From positions 1-64,000 of the forward strand of contig JAKEKT010000006.1 in the NCBI GenBank assembly GCA_021495925.1: a stretch of DNA of 64,000 nucleotides. The letters run 5' to 3'. The notes under the pieces are model-generated. The model ran no database searches. It saw only the letters and a list, made by a program, of their open reading frames with translations, and was not told the origin of the DNA. Of this stretch, positions 41,906-54,073 are shown piece after piece; positions within the stretch are counted from its first letter, which is position 1; each line of letters opens with the position of its first letter. The position numbers and the translations under genes are program-made. This DNA is from Diplodia intermedia. Taxonomy: Eukaryota; Ascomycota; Dothideomycetes; Botryosphaeriales; Botryosphaeriaceae.

Positions 41906-44118
41906 CTTGGCTGGAGGGAGCGAAGAGTCTTGGGGGGTACGCTGCGACTGGGCGGCCGGCCGCCGTCTAATAAGTGATCTACCTGCCCCGGTCTGGCTGC
42001 AGCATGCTTGCTAGCAGAGTTTTTGCCGACACGCTCGCCCCGGCTAGCCCGCAGTGTCGGTCGCGAGGCATGCAACGGCCTTTTCATCTAATAAGATAAG
42101 ATAATCGCCGGGCCTCAGGCGGGCCAATCAGGGGCGCTCGCTCTCCCCGACGACGGGGGCCAAGCACGGATCGGATGCATAAAAGGCGCCATCGCCACCG
42201 CCTTGGCCCCGCCTTGACTCTGCTGCGTGAAGGCGTCGCCGGATCTAATCTGATCCGTGCAGCCTCCCGGGCCCGATGCGACGCTGCTCGAGGTGTGACG
42301 TGAAGATTCTACCACCTCGCTGTCTAGTCTCAGCATGGCGACATCGACAGCACGAGCAAGCAGCGAATCCGCGCCGCACTCGGCTCGGCTGTGCCACGCA
42401 GCTGCAGGCCCCGTCGACGAAAGCATGCTTTTCTCCGACCTCAGCTGCACCGAAGCGTTCGAGAAGGCTGTCTCGGAGCCGCCGAAGCCGCGTCAGCCCT
42501 GGCCAGTCAGGTCAGGCACCACGCCAAGCTCGAGCAATCCATCGCCCGACCAACAGCAGGTCACGATTCCCTCTTTCGCGTTGCGTGCGTGCAATGGGCT
42601 CGCAAGGCGCGGTAATTTCCGGGGTGGGCCGACCATCAGACTGCAACTCCACCACCTCCAGCGCTGTCCAGCTGCACATTTTACGCCAAGTGTTTTTTCT
42701 GCGTGAAATCCGAGTCGGGTGTCGGTTAATGCCGGCGATCAAGCGACAAAGTCCGATGGAGGTGGGCAGGCGGGGCGGGCGGCGACATGGGACACCAGAC
42801 CCTCTCCCAACCAAGCGCGAGCCGTGCCGACCCGTCTAATTGCCTGCGTGTGATTGGTTTCAGATTGAGAGCAGTGTTTCTCCCTCTCCAAAGTGGGGAT
42901 CTCTCCAGAGTCCTGCTCAAACGTTAAAAAATAGTCTATTCGCTCTTTCGACCGGTTTCTCCTCCCACTCACTTCCTTCAATCAACACGCACACCCACAA
43001 TGTTCTCGACGGCCCGCACACGTAGCGAGCTGCCACACGCGAGCGCCTCGGCCGGCACCACCGCCGAGGCGCTGGCCATTGGCTTCTTCCGCCCGTCTGG
43101 ATCCGGGAGTGGAGCACAGCAGCCGCACTGCCGCTCTCAGTAATAATCCGCCCCCTCCTCGCTTCTTAATACCCTTCCGGCCTCCTTCCCCATATAGCTC
43201 TGCAGCTGAGGAACCACGTATCAACCCCGGCCTGCCGTAAGCGGATCAATGAAACAGGCCAGCAATAAGCGTTTCATTCAAGGCCGCCGACAGCTCATCC
43301 CGGAACGACCGCCCGTTTAAAGAACCTGCGCGGTCACGCGATTGTTGCTTAACTCCGACAGTATAGCGGAAAACCCAACGTCAGCACTCTAAATTTAACG
43401 TTGGCGCTGTACATAGCCGGGACTCGACTCGACTCGGCTCGCCCAGACGAGCTTGATCATGCTCGATCCTCCAACAAGGCGTACCAGCAGACGCTCCCTC
43501 GGCACCTCCTCCAGTCCGACATCGGCATTCCTCGTACGATCCCCTCGATCCCGTCGACGATCTCGGCCGGGGTCGGTTTCACAACGACGGAGCCGGTCCG
43601 TTTCTCTGAAGTACTTCATTTTCCAACGACAACACTCGGTTCCATATATTCTCGTCAGCTGCAGAATAAGGAACGGAGCATCGAGCCCGCAGGAGAATAT
43701 ATGGAACCTCGAAACACGTCGTACCCCATACTCCGGCAGCCAATCAAGCGTCTGCTGTTTGAAATGCATCCCTTCGCCTACTCAGCTCATCCGTACGTCG
43801 GGCCGAGATGGGAGACTACCGGTCCTCGGCCATCGTCTTGCCCGTTTTATGGTGACAACTGACAAGTCTAAACCACTCGATGCCGAAGCGGCCAACAACA
43901 AGCCTGGAGTTGGTAGGTCCCGAATGCGGCTTCGTCTCTCCCTCCCTCTCTCTCTGTCTCTCTCTATCTCTCTCTGTCTCTGTGCCAGCCCTCGAAAGTA
44001 GTAGCAAACGTAGTAGTAGTCGTTCCCACTTGCAGGCAACACCCAAGTCCAACCACCTCTCCAATCCGCCATCATCACCACCACCACCGCCCAGCCGCCC
44101 AGCCGCCCAGCCACCCAC
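41906..44118. other. Intergenic region, 2.2 kb, with microsatellites
   Basis: No gene is seen. A CT-rich microsatellite (CTCTCTGTCTCTCTC-like) occurs at about 43945-43985, and CCCAGCCG and CCCCCT runs at about 44090-44155. The part next to 41905 is the siderophore-transporter promoter. Confidence 0.6.
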
Positions 44119-45904
44119 TCACCTCTCCTCCCCCTCCCCCTCCCCCTCCCTCACCAACCCCGTCTTCGTCTCAACATGCTCCTCACTCAACACCCTCCTC
44201 TTCACGCCCAGCGACGCCAACACGCCGACGGCAGCCACACACGCATACAAAACCCACATATCCCTCAACGCATCCGCAAACAACCTCCTAACAACCCAGC
44301 GGGCTTCCTCATCCACAATCCCCCTCACCATCTCCACATGCGCCGCCGCCTCGGGCCCAGCCAACAGCTCCGCCAGTGCAGGCTCAACGCCAGCCCTCAA
44401 CAACCCGCCCTTCCCCTTCGCGACGCCGTTCTGAAACACGACGCCGCCTACAACGATAGAGAGCGCATTGGCCAGGTTCCGCAGCAACTCCAGCGCCGCC
44501 GTCGCCGCCGCGACGTCGTCCTGCTTGGGCATGACAGCGGCCTGAACAGCAATCACCGGCGTCTGGAAGCCAGGGCCGATGCCGACACCGGCCAAGACCT
44601 GCAACCCCACGACGGTCCTTAGCGGGGTATCCGCATCGAGCAGCCCGGGCGCCGGCGCGCACCACAGGGCGACGCCGCACGTCGTCACCAGCAGGCCGGC
44701 CTGCAGCAGGCGGCGGTACTCGCCGGAGCGGTGGATGGCGAGGCCGGTGGCGGCGGCGGCGGCGGCCTCGGAGAGGACGAGGGGGAGGACGAGGACGCCC
44801 GAGGCGGTGGGGGAGGCGAGCCGCGCGGACTGGAAGAAGAGCGGGAGGTAGTACTCGGCGGCGATGGCGACGAAGGCGTGCGCGGCGCCGGCGAGGAGCG
44901 CGGCCGCGGTGCCCGGGGCGGCGAAGATGCGCGGCGGCAGGAGCGGGTGCCGGGCGAGGCGCCGCTCGCTGGCGACGAAGGCGGCGATCATGAGGGTGCC
45001 GAGGACGAGGAGGGAGATGACGGTGGGCGAGGACCAGGAGGAGGGGGAAGCCCCGCCGAGGGTGAGGCCGAGGAGCAGCATCACCGTCAGCCCGATCATG
45101 GTCGTCGCGCCCAGCCAGTCGACGGCGGCGAGGCCGGTGCGCAGGCGCGTGTGCGGGTCGTGCACGTCGAGGAAGAGCAGGGTGAGGGCGAAGGCGGTGC
45201 CGGCGACGGGCAGGTTGAGCCAGAATATCCAGCGCCAGCTCGCGTGCTGGGCCAGGGCGCCGCCCAGCACCGGGCCCGCGCCGCCCGCCACGGCCCAGAT
45301 GACCTCGGTGAGGCCGATGAAGAGGTTGCGCCGGCGGAGCGAGAACATGTCGGCGATGGTCACGTAGACCAGCTGCATGATGCCGCCGCCGCCCACGCCC
45401 TGCAGCGCCCGCCCCGCGATCAGCGCCGGCATGGTGCGTGCGGTTGCGCACACGATGCTGCTGGCGAAGAAGAGGAAGAGGTTGGCCAGCAGGATGGGCT
45501 TGCGGCCCCAGATGTCCGACACCTTGGACCAGATGGGCATGACGGCCACCTTGGCGAGGAGGTAGGCCCCGCCGATCCACGTGTAGCCCGCCGCCGAGTC
45601 CAGCTCCGACGTGATGGTGGGGATGGCCGTGGCCACGATCGTCTGGTCGAGGGCGGCGACGAAGAGGGAGAGCTGCGTCGTTCAGGCTTCAGCGTCTGTC
45701 CGTTGTGTGAGGGCGCGGGGAACGTGTGTGACTCACATACAAGGCCATCAGGATGGCAAACATGCGCCAGTTGCCTCGAGACGGCGCGGCATCGGGCTCT
45801 TGGATGTCCACGGGCTCGATTGTTGGTTCCACGGCGGCGTTGGCCGGAGGGAACTCGACGGCCGGGGAAATCTCCAGAGCTTGATCCTGCCTCATTGCGG
45901 CCAT
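44119..45904 (-). CDS. MFS drug efflux transporter, DHA2 (14-helix) type
   Basis: Exons 45904-45737 and 45672-44119 with a 64-bp intron give 573 residues. The intron falls after RMFAILMALY, and exon 2 resumes LSLFVAALDQTIVATAIPTI, the signature start of DHA2/TetA-like exporters. Motif A appears as KVSDIWGRKPILL and motif C as GPVLGGALAQHASWRWIFWLNLPV broken by normal helix spacing. The family exports mycotoxins and drugs, often from secondary-metabolite clusters. The neighbours, tyrosinase and siderophore transporter, give no obvious substrate. Codon use is highly G+C-rich. A second in-frame ATG lies 9 nt after the first. Confidence 0.92.
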
Positions 45905-46739
45905 TGCGAACGTTTTCGAGAGAAGATGGAGAAGTAATGGAGGTGAAGTTGTAAAGGTCCGCCGATGACTGGATAGGTTTTAAGGGTTGAGTGCCGGATG
46001 TACCTTCTTCTCCCGGTTAGCGCGTTGCCTGATTGGGCCGCGTGACTTGTCAATGGCGCCCTGTTAGCTCGTTATCAGCCCTAATGGACGGATGTAGATG
46101 GAAGTCCTTGAGGCTGCTGATGCGCAAGCAGCCGGTCTTTATACGAGCATTGTAGTAGGTCCAATCATTGACGGGTCGCATATCTTGCGGGTTAGTCACG
46201 ATAGATTGTAAGCTACAGCAGCGCCGGACTGCCAAGCTGACCCCGCACTTTCTCGGGGGCCATGGAAGGAGCGCATCGCTGTAAGCCGCCACAATATGCA
46301 GTAGTTTCGCTCGGCATGTTGGAAGGGCAGGATTTCCGGGATCAAGCATCGCCACGTAGTCGCCGTAAGTCATTCATCTATGAATCCTTGCTCGGTAGAT
46401 CTAGATCTGTCGTGAGCAATCTGCTACCCGGGAGGTACCCGGCATTCCTACCTTGCAGCCAACATTCCCTACACTTCGCTATACAATGCCGATGTCAATT
46501 TTGGAAGCTCATGAAAAGCAATTATGGTGGAGCGTACAACTGATAAACCATTCATAAAAGCCACTTCGCTTGGATAAATTAAGACGCATGAGCACTATCT
46601 TGTCCAGATTACCGGAGACCCACACCTGATGAATAGGGCGGCTTCACCGCACGAGAGTGCCATCTTGCCGCCCTGTACTTAAAGCTGCGGTCCTCTAGTC
46701 TGAGCACGATACCGCGTGGCGAATATCCCAAGCTTCAGT
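45905..46739. other. Divergent intergenic region
   Basis: Between the DHA2 transporter and the tyrosinase gene. No gene is seen; the 93-codon plus-strand frame at 46262 has no motif. Confidence 0.55.
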
Positions 46740-48139
46740 ATGGTATATCTCGTGCTTTTAGGCCTTATCCACGCTGTTGTGTGTTATGGCACGGCAGCAC
46801 CCAGGTATGAGAGCCAAGTGGACGATTTGGCGGCAAGGGCACTCATGCGCTTGACCGAGTACGCTTCGAAAACACCTTCGACTTGCGATCTGTCCACAGC
46901 CCCGGTCCGAAGAGAATGGTGAGGCATCGTCTATTCGCGATCAAGGTGGAAACTGACTGTTTCGACAGGGGAAGTTTATCTAAAGAGGAAAGGCTGGATT
47001 TTATCAGTGCAGTGCAGTGCTTCGCAGAGAAGGGGCCGTTGACAGCAGCGGAGCTGGCCCCCGGAGTCCGCAGTCGCTACGATGATTTTCTCGCAACGCA
47101 CATAAACCAAACTCTGAGCATCCATGCTACGGTGGGTTCCTTGGCTGCTCGGTTGTGCACTTGATAGCTGACACCACCAGGCGAACTTTCTTGGATGGCA
47201 TCGCTACTACCTTTGGGCGTTTGAGAAGGCTCTGCAGGAGGAATGTGGATATCCTGGGCAACTACCCGTGAGTCAATGCACGCTTATGGATTCGTCATCA
47301 CCTAACCGTATGTCAGTATTGGAGTTGGGGCAAGTACGCGCTCGATCCCGTCAACTCTCCAATATTCGACGGAAGCGACACAAGTCTGGGTGGAGACGGG
47401 TCAAACGAACCGTACGGCGATTTGTGCATTCCGAACTGTGAGACGCCAAACTACGTCTTTCCGGCCGGCAATGGAGGCGGATGCGTGACAAGTGGGGCTT
47501 TCAAGAAGTAAGCGACATGCCTTTATTCCCCCCGGTATACCGCTGACGGGTGCAGCTGGACGGTAAATCTGGGACCAGTCTCGAGCACGATGCCAGGCAT
47601 TGCCCCGAACCCGCAACCGGACGGGCTCGGCTACAACCCTAGATGTCTCCGCCGCGACATCAACCAGTACGTGTCGTCGTCGTGGACAAAGGACAACGAC
47701 ACTGCCTGGCTGATCCGTGAGCACGACAACATTGGCACCTTTCAAACTTGGATGCAGGGCGTTCTCAGCTCGAAGTTCTTCGGTGTCCACGCCGTAAGAA
47801 CTTGGCTTGTATTTTCGCAAAGAGAAGATGGCTGACGCTTCGCAGGGAGGCCACATGACAATCGGCGGCGACCCAGGCGGCGACTTATTCGCGAGTCCAG
47901 GCGACCCGGCTTTCTACCTGCATCACGGCCAAATCGATCGTGTCTGGTGGATCTGGCAGAACCTCGACCCGGAGCGTCGCACGCACACCGTCGCCGGGAC
48001 CATCACCATTGAGAACACACCACCGTCTAGGAACGGAACGCTGGACGACTTGATCGATTTGGGAGTCAATGCGCCGCCGATGCGGTTGGGCGATGCGCTG
48101 AGCACCGTCCAAGGGCCGTTTTGCTACCTTTACGGCTGA
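46740..48139 (+). CDS. Tyrosinase (type-3 copper oxidase), secreted
   Basis: Six exons (46740-46918, 46969-47131, 47181-47267, 47317-47507, 47556-47793, 47846-48139), introns 48-52 bp, sum to 1152 nt, 383 residues. The signal peptide is MVYLVLLGLIHAVVC. The RREW and SKEERLDFISAVQC start matches secreted fungal tyrosinases. CuA ligands are the His of THINQT, SIHAT and GWHRYY; CuB ligands are the HxxxH of VHAGGH and the His of FYLHHGQIDRVWW. All six His are present, so the enzyme should be active in o-hydroxylating or oxidising phenols. The ATG is 24 nt inside a longer open frame that has no other ATG. It lacks the long C-terminal lid of some tyrosinases. Confidence 0.93.
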
Positions 48140-48419
48140 CGATGCATCGTCCCGGGACCAGGGAGTGTGCTTTTGCACATCAAGATAGCCGTGCGACCGG
48201 CTTGTCTAAGTACATCCTGATATTCTATGAATGTTCTATTATTCCGCTTTCTTTTCGCAGACAAACACAAAGTCACAACGCCAGCCAATCAGAACCCCCG
48301 CACGCCGCAAGTACCCGGCGTCCCACGCACCCCCCCTCCAAAAGCATGCCCGTTCGCCATGACCCACCGTCCATAATATCCAAATTGTCATACCCTCCAC
48401 CTCCGTCACCCCCTCAGCA
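48140..48419. other. Convergent intergenic region
   Basis: Between the tyrosinase and the next minus-strand gene. Nothing is seen in its 280 bases. Confidence 0.5.
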
Positions 48420-49235
48420 TCAGTCCTTCCAGTCCTCCCACTTCCACCCCTCCACCCCCTCCTCGACCGTCAACCGCCTCGTCTCGAAGCGAATGCTCTC
48501 GTACATCGTCACCGCCGCCCCCCTCGCCTTCTTATGCCACGGGCCCTTCCCGCCCGCCGCCGCGTCTTCCCTGCTATGCCAGAAGCCTGCGCACCACCGC
48601 CGTCGTCAGCGCACCATGCCCCCTTTCTCGATGCGTGGGGGAAAAGAAAAAAAAAGGGCTCAACACTCACAAGTCGCAAGATTCCTCCTCTCCCCATCCG
48701 GCACGCCAAACCAATACTTCAGCAACCCGCCGCTCTCCACCGCCTCCTCATGGCTCTTCTCATCCAGCAGCCCCAGCCTCTCTGTATCGATACCATCCTT
48801 CAACACGCTCCTGAACGCCACGACGTAGAAACTCGTCTCTGGCCACGCGAACCCTGCGTCCTTCACCAGGCGCCGCAGTTCCGCGAACAGCGCGTCGAAG
48901 TCGAAGGCATGCTCGTACGGCGCGGTCGCGTAGGCGGCGGAGAGGGGGACGAGGGATTGCAGCGCCGTGGCGAAGAGGGCGGAGGGGGTGGGGAGGCGCG
49001 AGAGGGCGAGGGTGTGGGCGGGGGTGGGGTAGGGCGAGGAGTAGATGTGGCCGGGGGTTAGAGCCGGTGGCGGGGGGAGGGCGGTGGCGGGGTTGTTGAG
49101 GGCGTGGGTGAGGCGGAGGCGGTCGAGGGGTTGTGGTGGTGCTGGTGGTTGTTGTGGTTGTGGCTGTTGTTGCAGGTGCTCCGGGTCTGTTGACAGGGTG
49201 GAGGGGCGGCGCTCGGCGACGGCGGCGGCGCTCAT
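48420..49235 (-). CDS. Conserved fungal protein of unknown function
   Basis: Exons 49235-48671 and 48586-48420 with an 84-bp intron give 243 residues. The first 65 residues are Gln/Pro-rich and probably disordered. The core has FDFDALFAELRRLVKDAGFAW and SFYVVAFRSVLKDGID; across the junction RRNLATC joins FWHSREDAAAGGKGPWHKKA, and the end is FETRRL...WKWEDWKD. I recall CFWxSREAAxxGGxGPxHxxA as a pattern repeated in many uncharacterised Pezizomycotina proteins, which supports the splice model, but no function is known to me. No signal peptide or membrane helix. Confidence 0.75.
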
Positions 49236-50313
49236 TATTGTGGCGGGTGCAGGTGGTTGGTTTGGGTAGTCGGAGGCTCTTCGGGGAGTGCGGCTGGGTG
49301 GATGGGGGTGGTTGGGTTCTCCTTTTTCGCTGGTTCTCTTCTTCGCGGCTTGGAAGGGTATCGAGGGTGTTTTGGAGGGCGTGTTTAAATGGCGGTGGCT
49401 TGGGGGAGTGGGAGAGTCGACAAAGAAACGGGGCGGGGCAGGCGAGCAGGTTCCCTTTTTGGGGATTTAAGTATACGGCGGACTTGCGCGATTCGACAGT
49501 GGGATCACGCAAAATGATGCCTTCGCCGCAAAGTATGGCTCATCAGTCGGTTTAAGTAGGACCCTAAGCGGCGCATACCACTCCTGAAACGGCTCGTGTT
49601 ACTAAAAATCGGGCGTCGGTGTGGAAAAATTTCCCTGAGCACTCTCCACGTGGATGACGGCGGACATGCGTCCTGCCTATAGGAGAGCCCCACAATTCCT
49701 CCGCGCGTTCCCGAGCTATTTTCCACGACGCCATTCGTTGCCCCTTCGCGACAAGCAGCCTTCAGGAGAACCCGGTGTAACGTGGGGCAGCCATAGAACA
49801 TGGCCAATCATCGTCTCTGCTTTGTCTGTTGATCTTTCTGCCTCAGCCGCCTCAGGATTCCCCTCACTGCGAAACATTTGAGGCTGACGCAGGGAAAAAA
49901 CGGTCTGAACGGTAAGTCGCCGGGCAGATACCCGGAGCTCGGCCCCTGCGCCGTCCCGGTGACCTAAAGGGCCTGGACCGAGCCGTCCAACCACAACCTC
50001 TCTAGCGTTTCAAATCTACCGGCAATTTTCTGGCTTTCGGGAATCTTCTGCGGCTGATCCAACGCTGGCCGCGAGTCATATATATACAGGCCGGGTTGTA
50101 TCACGCATCACGCTTTTCCTGACCGCTACCTACGAACGGCCCACGTGAACAATCATACCGCCAACTCCACGTTATTCAATTGTCAAACTGGCAATAGAGA
50201 CGTCGCACGATATCAGTTCAGCCAAGGGGACTTGTATCTGACATTAACAGCTTTCAGTATCCTTTTCTCGGGTCAAGTCTTGCTCACTACAACCCAGAGC
50301 CGAAGTAACTCGT
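49236..50313. other. Intergenic region, 1.1 kb
   Basis: Promoter of the previous gene, then featureless sequence. A TATATATA string at about 50078-50087 has no gene behind it on the plus strand within reach. Confidence 0.55.
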
Positions 50314-52101
50314 TTAGTACACGCGATAGCAACTGCCATAGTCCTGCAGCATCTGACCAACAACAACCATCCCACCAATAGCTGGAGCTCCATATATCAG
50401 ACAAACGGAAACACAAATGAGAAAGTCTGTGACGGGACGGATACCAGAAGAGAATCTGAACATCAAGGCGTATACAAAGGGGCCGGTGACGATACCAACA
50501 GCTAGCCACGACATCGTCCAGGCCCGTTGAGCCACCGAGCTGTCTCCGGTCTTGTAAAAAGACAAGCCTCCAATGACTGCGAAAGGGACCAGACTTATGC
50601 ATATAGCGGATGCCATGTATACGTATTCTGCGGCCTCTTTACGGCTCCTGTATTTCGGCAAAACGGCCGAAGAACGCATAAGTACGCTCCGACCTTTCCC
50701 CGCTTCCATTCGCATTAGACCTCCCAACGTTTCTTTCAAGTTCTCCTCGGATGGTTTATTAGTGGGTGGAAATATGAACAGCCATAGTCGGGCGAGTACT
50801 ACGTCCATGGAAGGGAGAATGAAGGGTCCAAATGCGTGACCAAACATGAAGCGACTCATTCCGGAAGGAGATATATTGAAAATCACATCGACCAATTCTT
50901 GACTGTAAAGGTCAAGCGGGTTGCTTGATCGGGACAAAGTGCTTGTCGACGAATCTTCGGAAAGCTCTGCGACAATACACTCGAAGTTTCCACCATGATC
51001 GATTGCCTCGTCCATTATGTGCGTATGGACTAAGTATAGCTTTGGATAACTTGGGGTTAAGAGTGTTCCCAACAAGTTGACGGCGGACATGACCAGGTAG
51101 GGAGTAACGGTCAATCCAAATGCGGAATAGCCGTATCGGTTCAGCTGGTCTCCTCTGGTGTTGTATAACGTCCAAGCAGCGAATACCAACTGGGCTAACG
51201 CGATGAGGGCACGGAGCAGAGGCTGGGAGCAGCTCAGATTGACAACAGGGTTGTCCTCCAAATTCTTTGCCGGAGACATCTTGGAGCAACTGGGTTGAAG
51301 ACGGTAGGGTATGTTTCCTGCGTGAACTGGAAGGATTGCCAATGCGTATCCTTCTGGCAGCTTGCAGATTCCGTGAACGGCCCTGCCGCCGAAGTGCCAC
51401 CATTTGGCCGAAGGGAGAAAGCATTCATCGGGATAGCTCTTGACTATAACTTTCGCGGGCGAAGGTTGATTTAGTTGCGTGTCTGCTGTCCCCTCTCTGC
51501 GCTCTCCATTGCCGGTCTGTGCAATGTCGTCATCGTCTCTGTTCGGTGAAGGATTTATCGATGGCTCTTCATCGACAATCGCCACCTTTGGCTCACTGTC
51601 CATGTCTTGAGCATCCCTCGTGGCTTCGAGTTTTATCTCATCGTGGAGTTTCGGGGGTCGGTTTTTTGTTCGAATGACTTCGCACAGTGCACCTGCTTTC
51701 AAAGCAGTCCGCAAAGGATCTTCCGTCCAATTCCATGGCCATGATTTCCAGAATCCCTTTGGCAACACCGCATACCTTTGGATCGCCGCCAATCCTCTGA
51801 GAACCCCTGATGAGGGGTAGAACAGAGTATTGGCCATATTGACAAGCAAGGTCGAAACAGTCTCGCCAGGTACCGGAACAATGGTCGCGACGTGTGTGAG
51901 GTAGTTTCCCAGGAAGAAGGCAGCAATCCCAGAGGCCTTAGCCGGTGTGCAGAGTAGATGGGGATCTCCATGGTCTGAAGTCCCTTCCGGCACCGCGATG
52001 GTGATGTTCTGCAACGGGGGCCGCGGTGCGGCTAGAACGAGGCTCGTAAGTGCAAGAGTGGTGAGTAGAAGAGACATGATAGATGGCAAAGGAAGTAACA
52101 A
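50314..52101 (-). CDS. Fungal polytopic membrane protein of unknown function
   Basis: Single exon, 595 residues (587 if the second Met, 24 nt later, is used). A signal peptide (MSLLLTTLALTSLVLAAP) precedes an extracellular or lumenal stretch with CTPAKASGIAAFFLGNYLTHVATIVPVPGE in pieces. FYPSSGVLRGLAAI and KAGALCEVIR, both typical of a multicopy fungal family, follow. A Pro/Asp-rich insert covers about residues 150-220. Five or so helices follow (ALIALAQLVFAAWTLY, LVMSAVNLLGTLL, ICISLVPFAVIGGLSFY, LAVGIVTGPFVYALMF, VCLIYGAPAIGGMVVVG). No transport or enzymatic motif is visible. Confidence 0.8.
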   Translation of the reverse strand: MLLPLPSIMSLLLTTLALTSLVLAAPRPPLQNITIAVPEGTSDHGDPHLLCTPAKASGIAAFFLGNYLTHVATIVPVPGETVSTLLVNMANTLFYPSSGVLRGLAAIQRYAVLPKGFWKSWPWNWTEDPLRTALKAGALCEVIRTKNRPPKLHDEIKLEATRDAQDMDSEPKVAIVDEEPSINPSPNRDDDDIAQTGNGERREGTADTQLNQPSPAKVIVKSYPDECFLPSAKWWHFGGRAVHGICKLPEGYALAILPVHAGNIPYRLQPSCSKMSPAKNLEDNPVVNLSCSQPLLRALIALAQLVFAAWTLYNTRGDQLNRYGYSAFGLTVTPYLVMSAVNLLGTLLTPSYPKLYLVHTHIMDEAIDHGGNFECIVAELSEDSSTSTLSRSSNPLDLYSQELVDVIFNISPSGMSRFMFGHAFGPFILPSMDVVLARLWLFIFPPTNKPSEENLKETLGGLMRMEAGKGRSVLMRSSAVLPKYRSRKEAAEYVYMASAICISLVPFAVIGGLSFYKTGDSSVAQRAWTMSWLAVGIVTGPFVYALMFRFSSGIRPVTDFLICVSVCLIYGAPAIGGMVVVGQMLQDYGSCYRVY

Positions 52102-54073
52102 GTTTGGTACGAGCTTAAAGAGGATTTGGTGGGCTGTTGTTGCGCGGAGCTCGGTGCAACCTATATACCTGTGGGTTTTCAGCTGCAGCTGAAATTCTAC
52201 TCATGTCCAGCCGAGTGGATAAGGCATGAACAGCCACCGGCGCCAAAAGTAAGGTGGTCATTATCATTTTCCGGCCCGGTGGATGCGCTGTGTAACCTGC
52301 GAGAAGTATCGTCTTTCTTGGCCAATACTGCTTTGCATTCGAAGTGCGGTACGCATCGCTTGGTCTTCATGAAACCAACTTCATCGATCGTTGCCAGTAT
52401 CGCTTTGATGGATAGCAGAGGGAGCAGGTGTCCCAGAGAAGTGTGTGGTGAAGGTATAATTAGTAAGGGGATCTGGACGGGGCTGGAGGCGGAGCTGGGA
52501 ACGACACTCGGGATGGGGCTGGGAAGGTCAGGGCTCGTATCACAATATTTGGTATCACTACGCCTGTGAAGACTGCAAGTGTCAGCCCATACCGCGGTTT
52601 CATCGCTGAATCCAATGCATACTGTGGAACTGTGTGCGCAGTGGGCTGCATGCGACTCGGATGGCGGCAGCTTGGAATTGGCAGGCTGGCAAAAGCAAAG
52701 AAAAATTGGAAGCCATGGAAAAAGAATTGATTGATTATCAGTGCCCGAGCTGAAGACTTATGCCGCCTGCACAGATTGTCTGGCTGCAGAAACTGATAGA
52801 TGGGGACCCTGAGTGCACCTTTCTTTTGGCGCACGCCGCTCACGCGATTATGAAGCCTTTTCGTACAATGCGCGCGCATCCAGCAGCCACCGCCGCCACC
52901 GCCCTTTCGTGCTATCATCATAGACATCCTCCTCCTCATTGTTACCATTGAGAAGCACAACATTCCTCGAGATATACGTGCTGTGAGTGGTGATACGGCA
53001 ACGAGCTCTGATGCAGGTGGTGTGGTTCAATCCGTAGAGCAGCATGCTTTTGGGACAGTTGGTGAAGCATGGCAGTGGTGTGGCGGTGGTGTGTGTAGCT
53101 TTTATTACCGAGTCAGCCATAGGTGTCAGAAGTGACATGCGAGGTATTGGTGAGGCTAACGTGTCGGGCTACATTATGGATTGTGGTAAGGCGTTGGTGT
53201 TGGTCGGGTCGTTGGGTTGCGGGGTCGCGGGGAACCATGGCAGCCCGAACAAGGTTTGCGCATGTGAAAAGCTTCAGCTTTGCCGATTAGCGGGTGATGC
53301 GGACTGTTGTTTAGTCGGAGGTGCTGTTGTCCACAGGAGTCCGACTAGTGCGAAGGTGGACGGAGGCACTGGAGCGATTTGACAGCGCGCTGAAAAGGTG
53401 GTGCAACGGGTTGTTGGGACAGCCTGCTCTGCGTGTCAGCGTGGTGGCTTGTCATCCATTGACCGCGCAACTTACTTGCATATTGAGGCACGCTCTGAGT
53501 TTCGCTTCTGAGAGCGAGGAATGGCTTGTTGGCTTGTTGAGACCCATTATTATAGAGAGGAGCGGGGGCGATGAAAAGAAATGGCGCAGAGGGATATTCA
53601 GCTGCAAGCTCAGAGCGCGGTATATATGCTCAGCTGCGGGATTTAGACTAGGGCAACATTGATCTCCTTCCAAAGTTCTGTACGGCGAAGCAAGTGAGTT
53701 GTTGCGTGAATCTCACAAGGCGGAGGCTGTGTGGTGCAGATCAGGCACTCTGCCGCATTGCAGTGAGATGCAACCGTCAGCTCGGTCTTCCAGAAGAGGG
53801 AACGACTTCCTCCGCGTCTCCCCTGATTGCACCGTAAAGCGATGCGCAACAGTCAGCCTTTGCGGCGCAGCCATGGTGCGAGTCGTAAATAACAAAGCGT
53901 GCATGTATGAGATCTCTTAGCTGCTGACCGAGGACCCCGTTGCCCCAAACATGGCGAATGTCGAGGGGCATTCTGACGTCACCAGTCATCCTTCACATGT
54001 ACAGGACTTAAGCCGCCATCCCCCATTCAACGCCCCGACTCCTTGCCATACCCGAGCTCCTTCCCAGGCGCAC
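52102..54073. other. Intergenic region, 2 kb, no gene seen
   Basis: Small frames on both strands (for example 52460-52963 minus, 53044-53382 plus) lack motifs and start context. A TATATAT string lies at about 53620. Confidence 0.5.

Noticed and set aside
44731..45954. Plus-strand frame of 407 codons
   Set aside because: It is antisense to the DHA2 transporter and low-complexity.
50078..50087. TATATATA as a promoter
   Set aside because: No plus-strand gene follows it within a plausible distance.
52460..52963. Minus-strand 167-codon frame
   Set aside because: Low-complexity start and no motif; a short hydrophobic stretch alone is not evidence for a gene.
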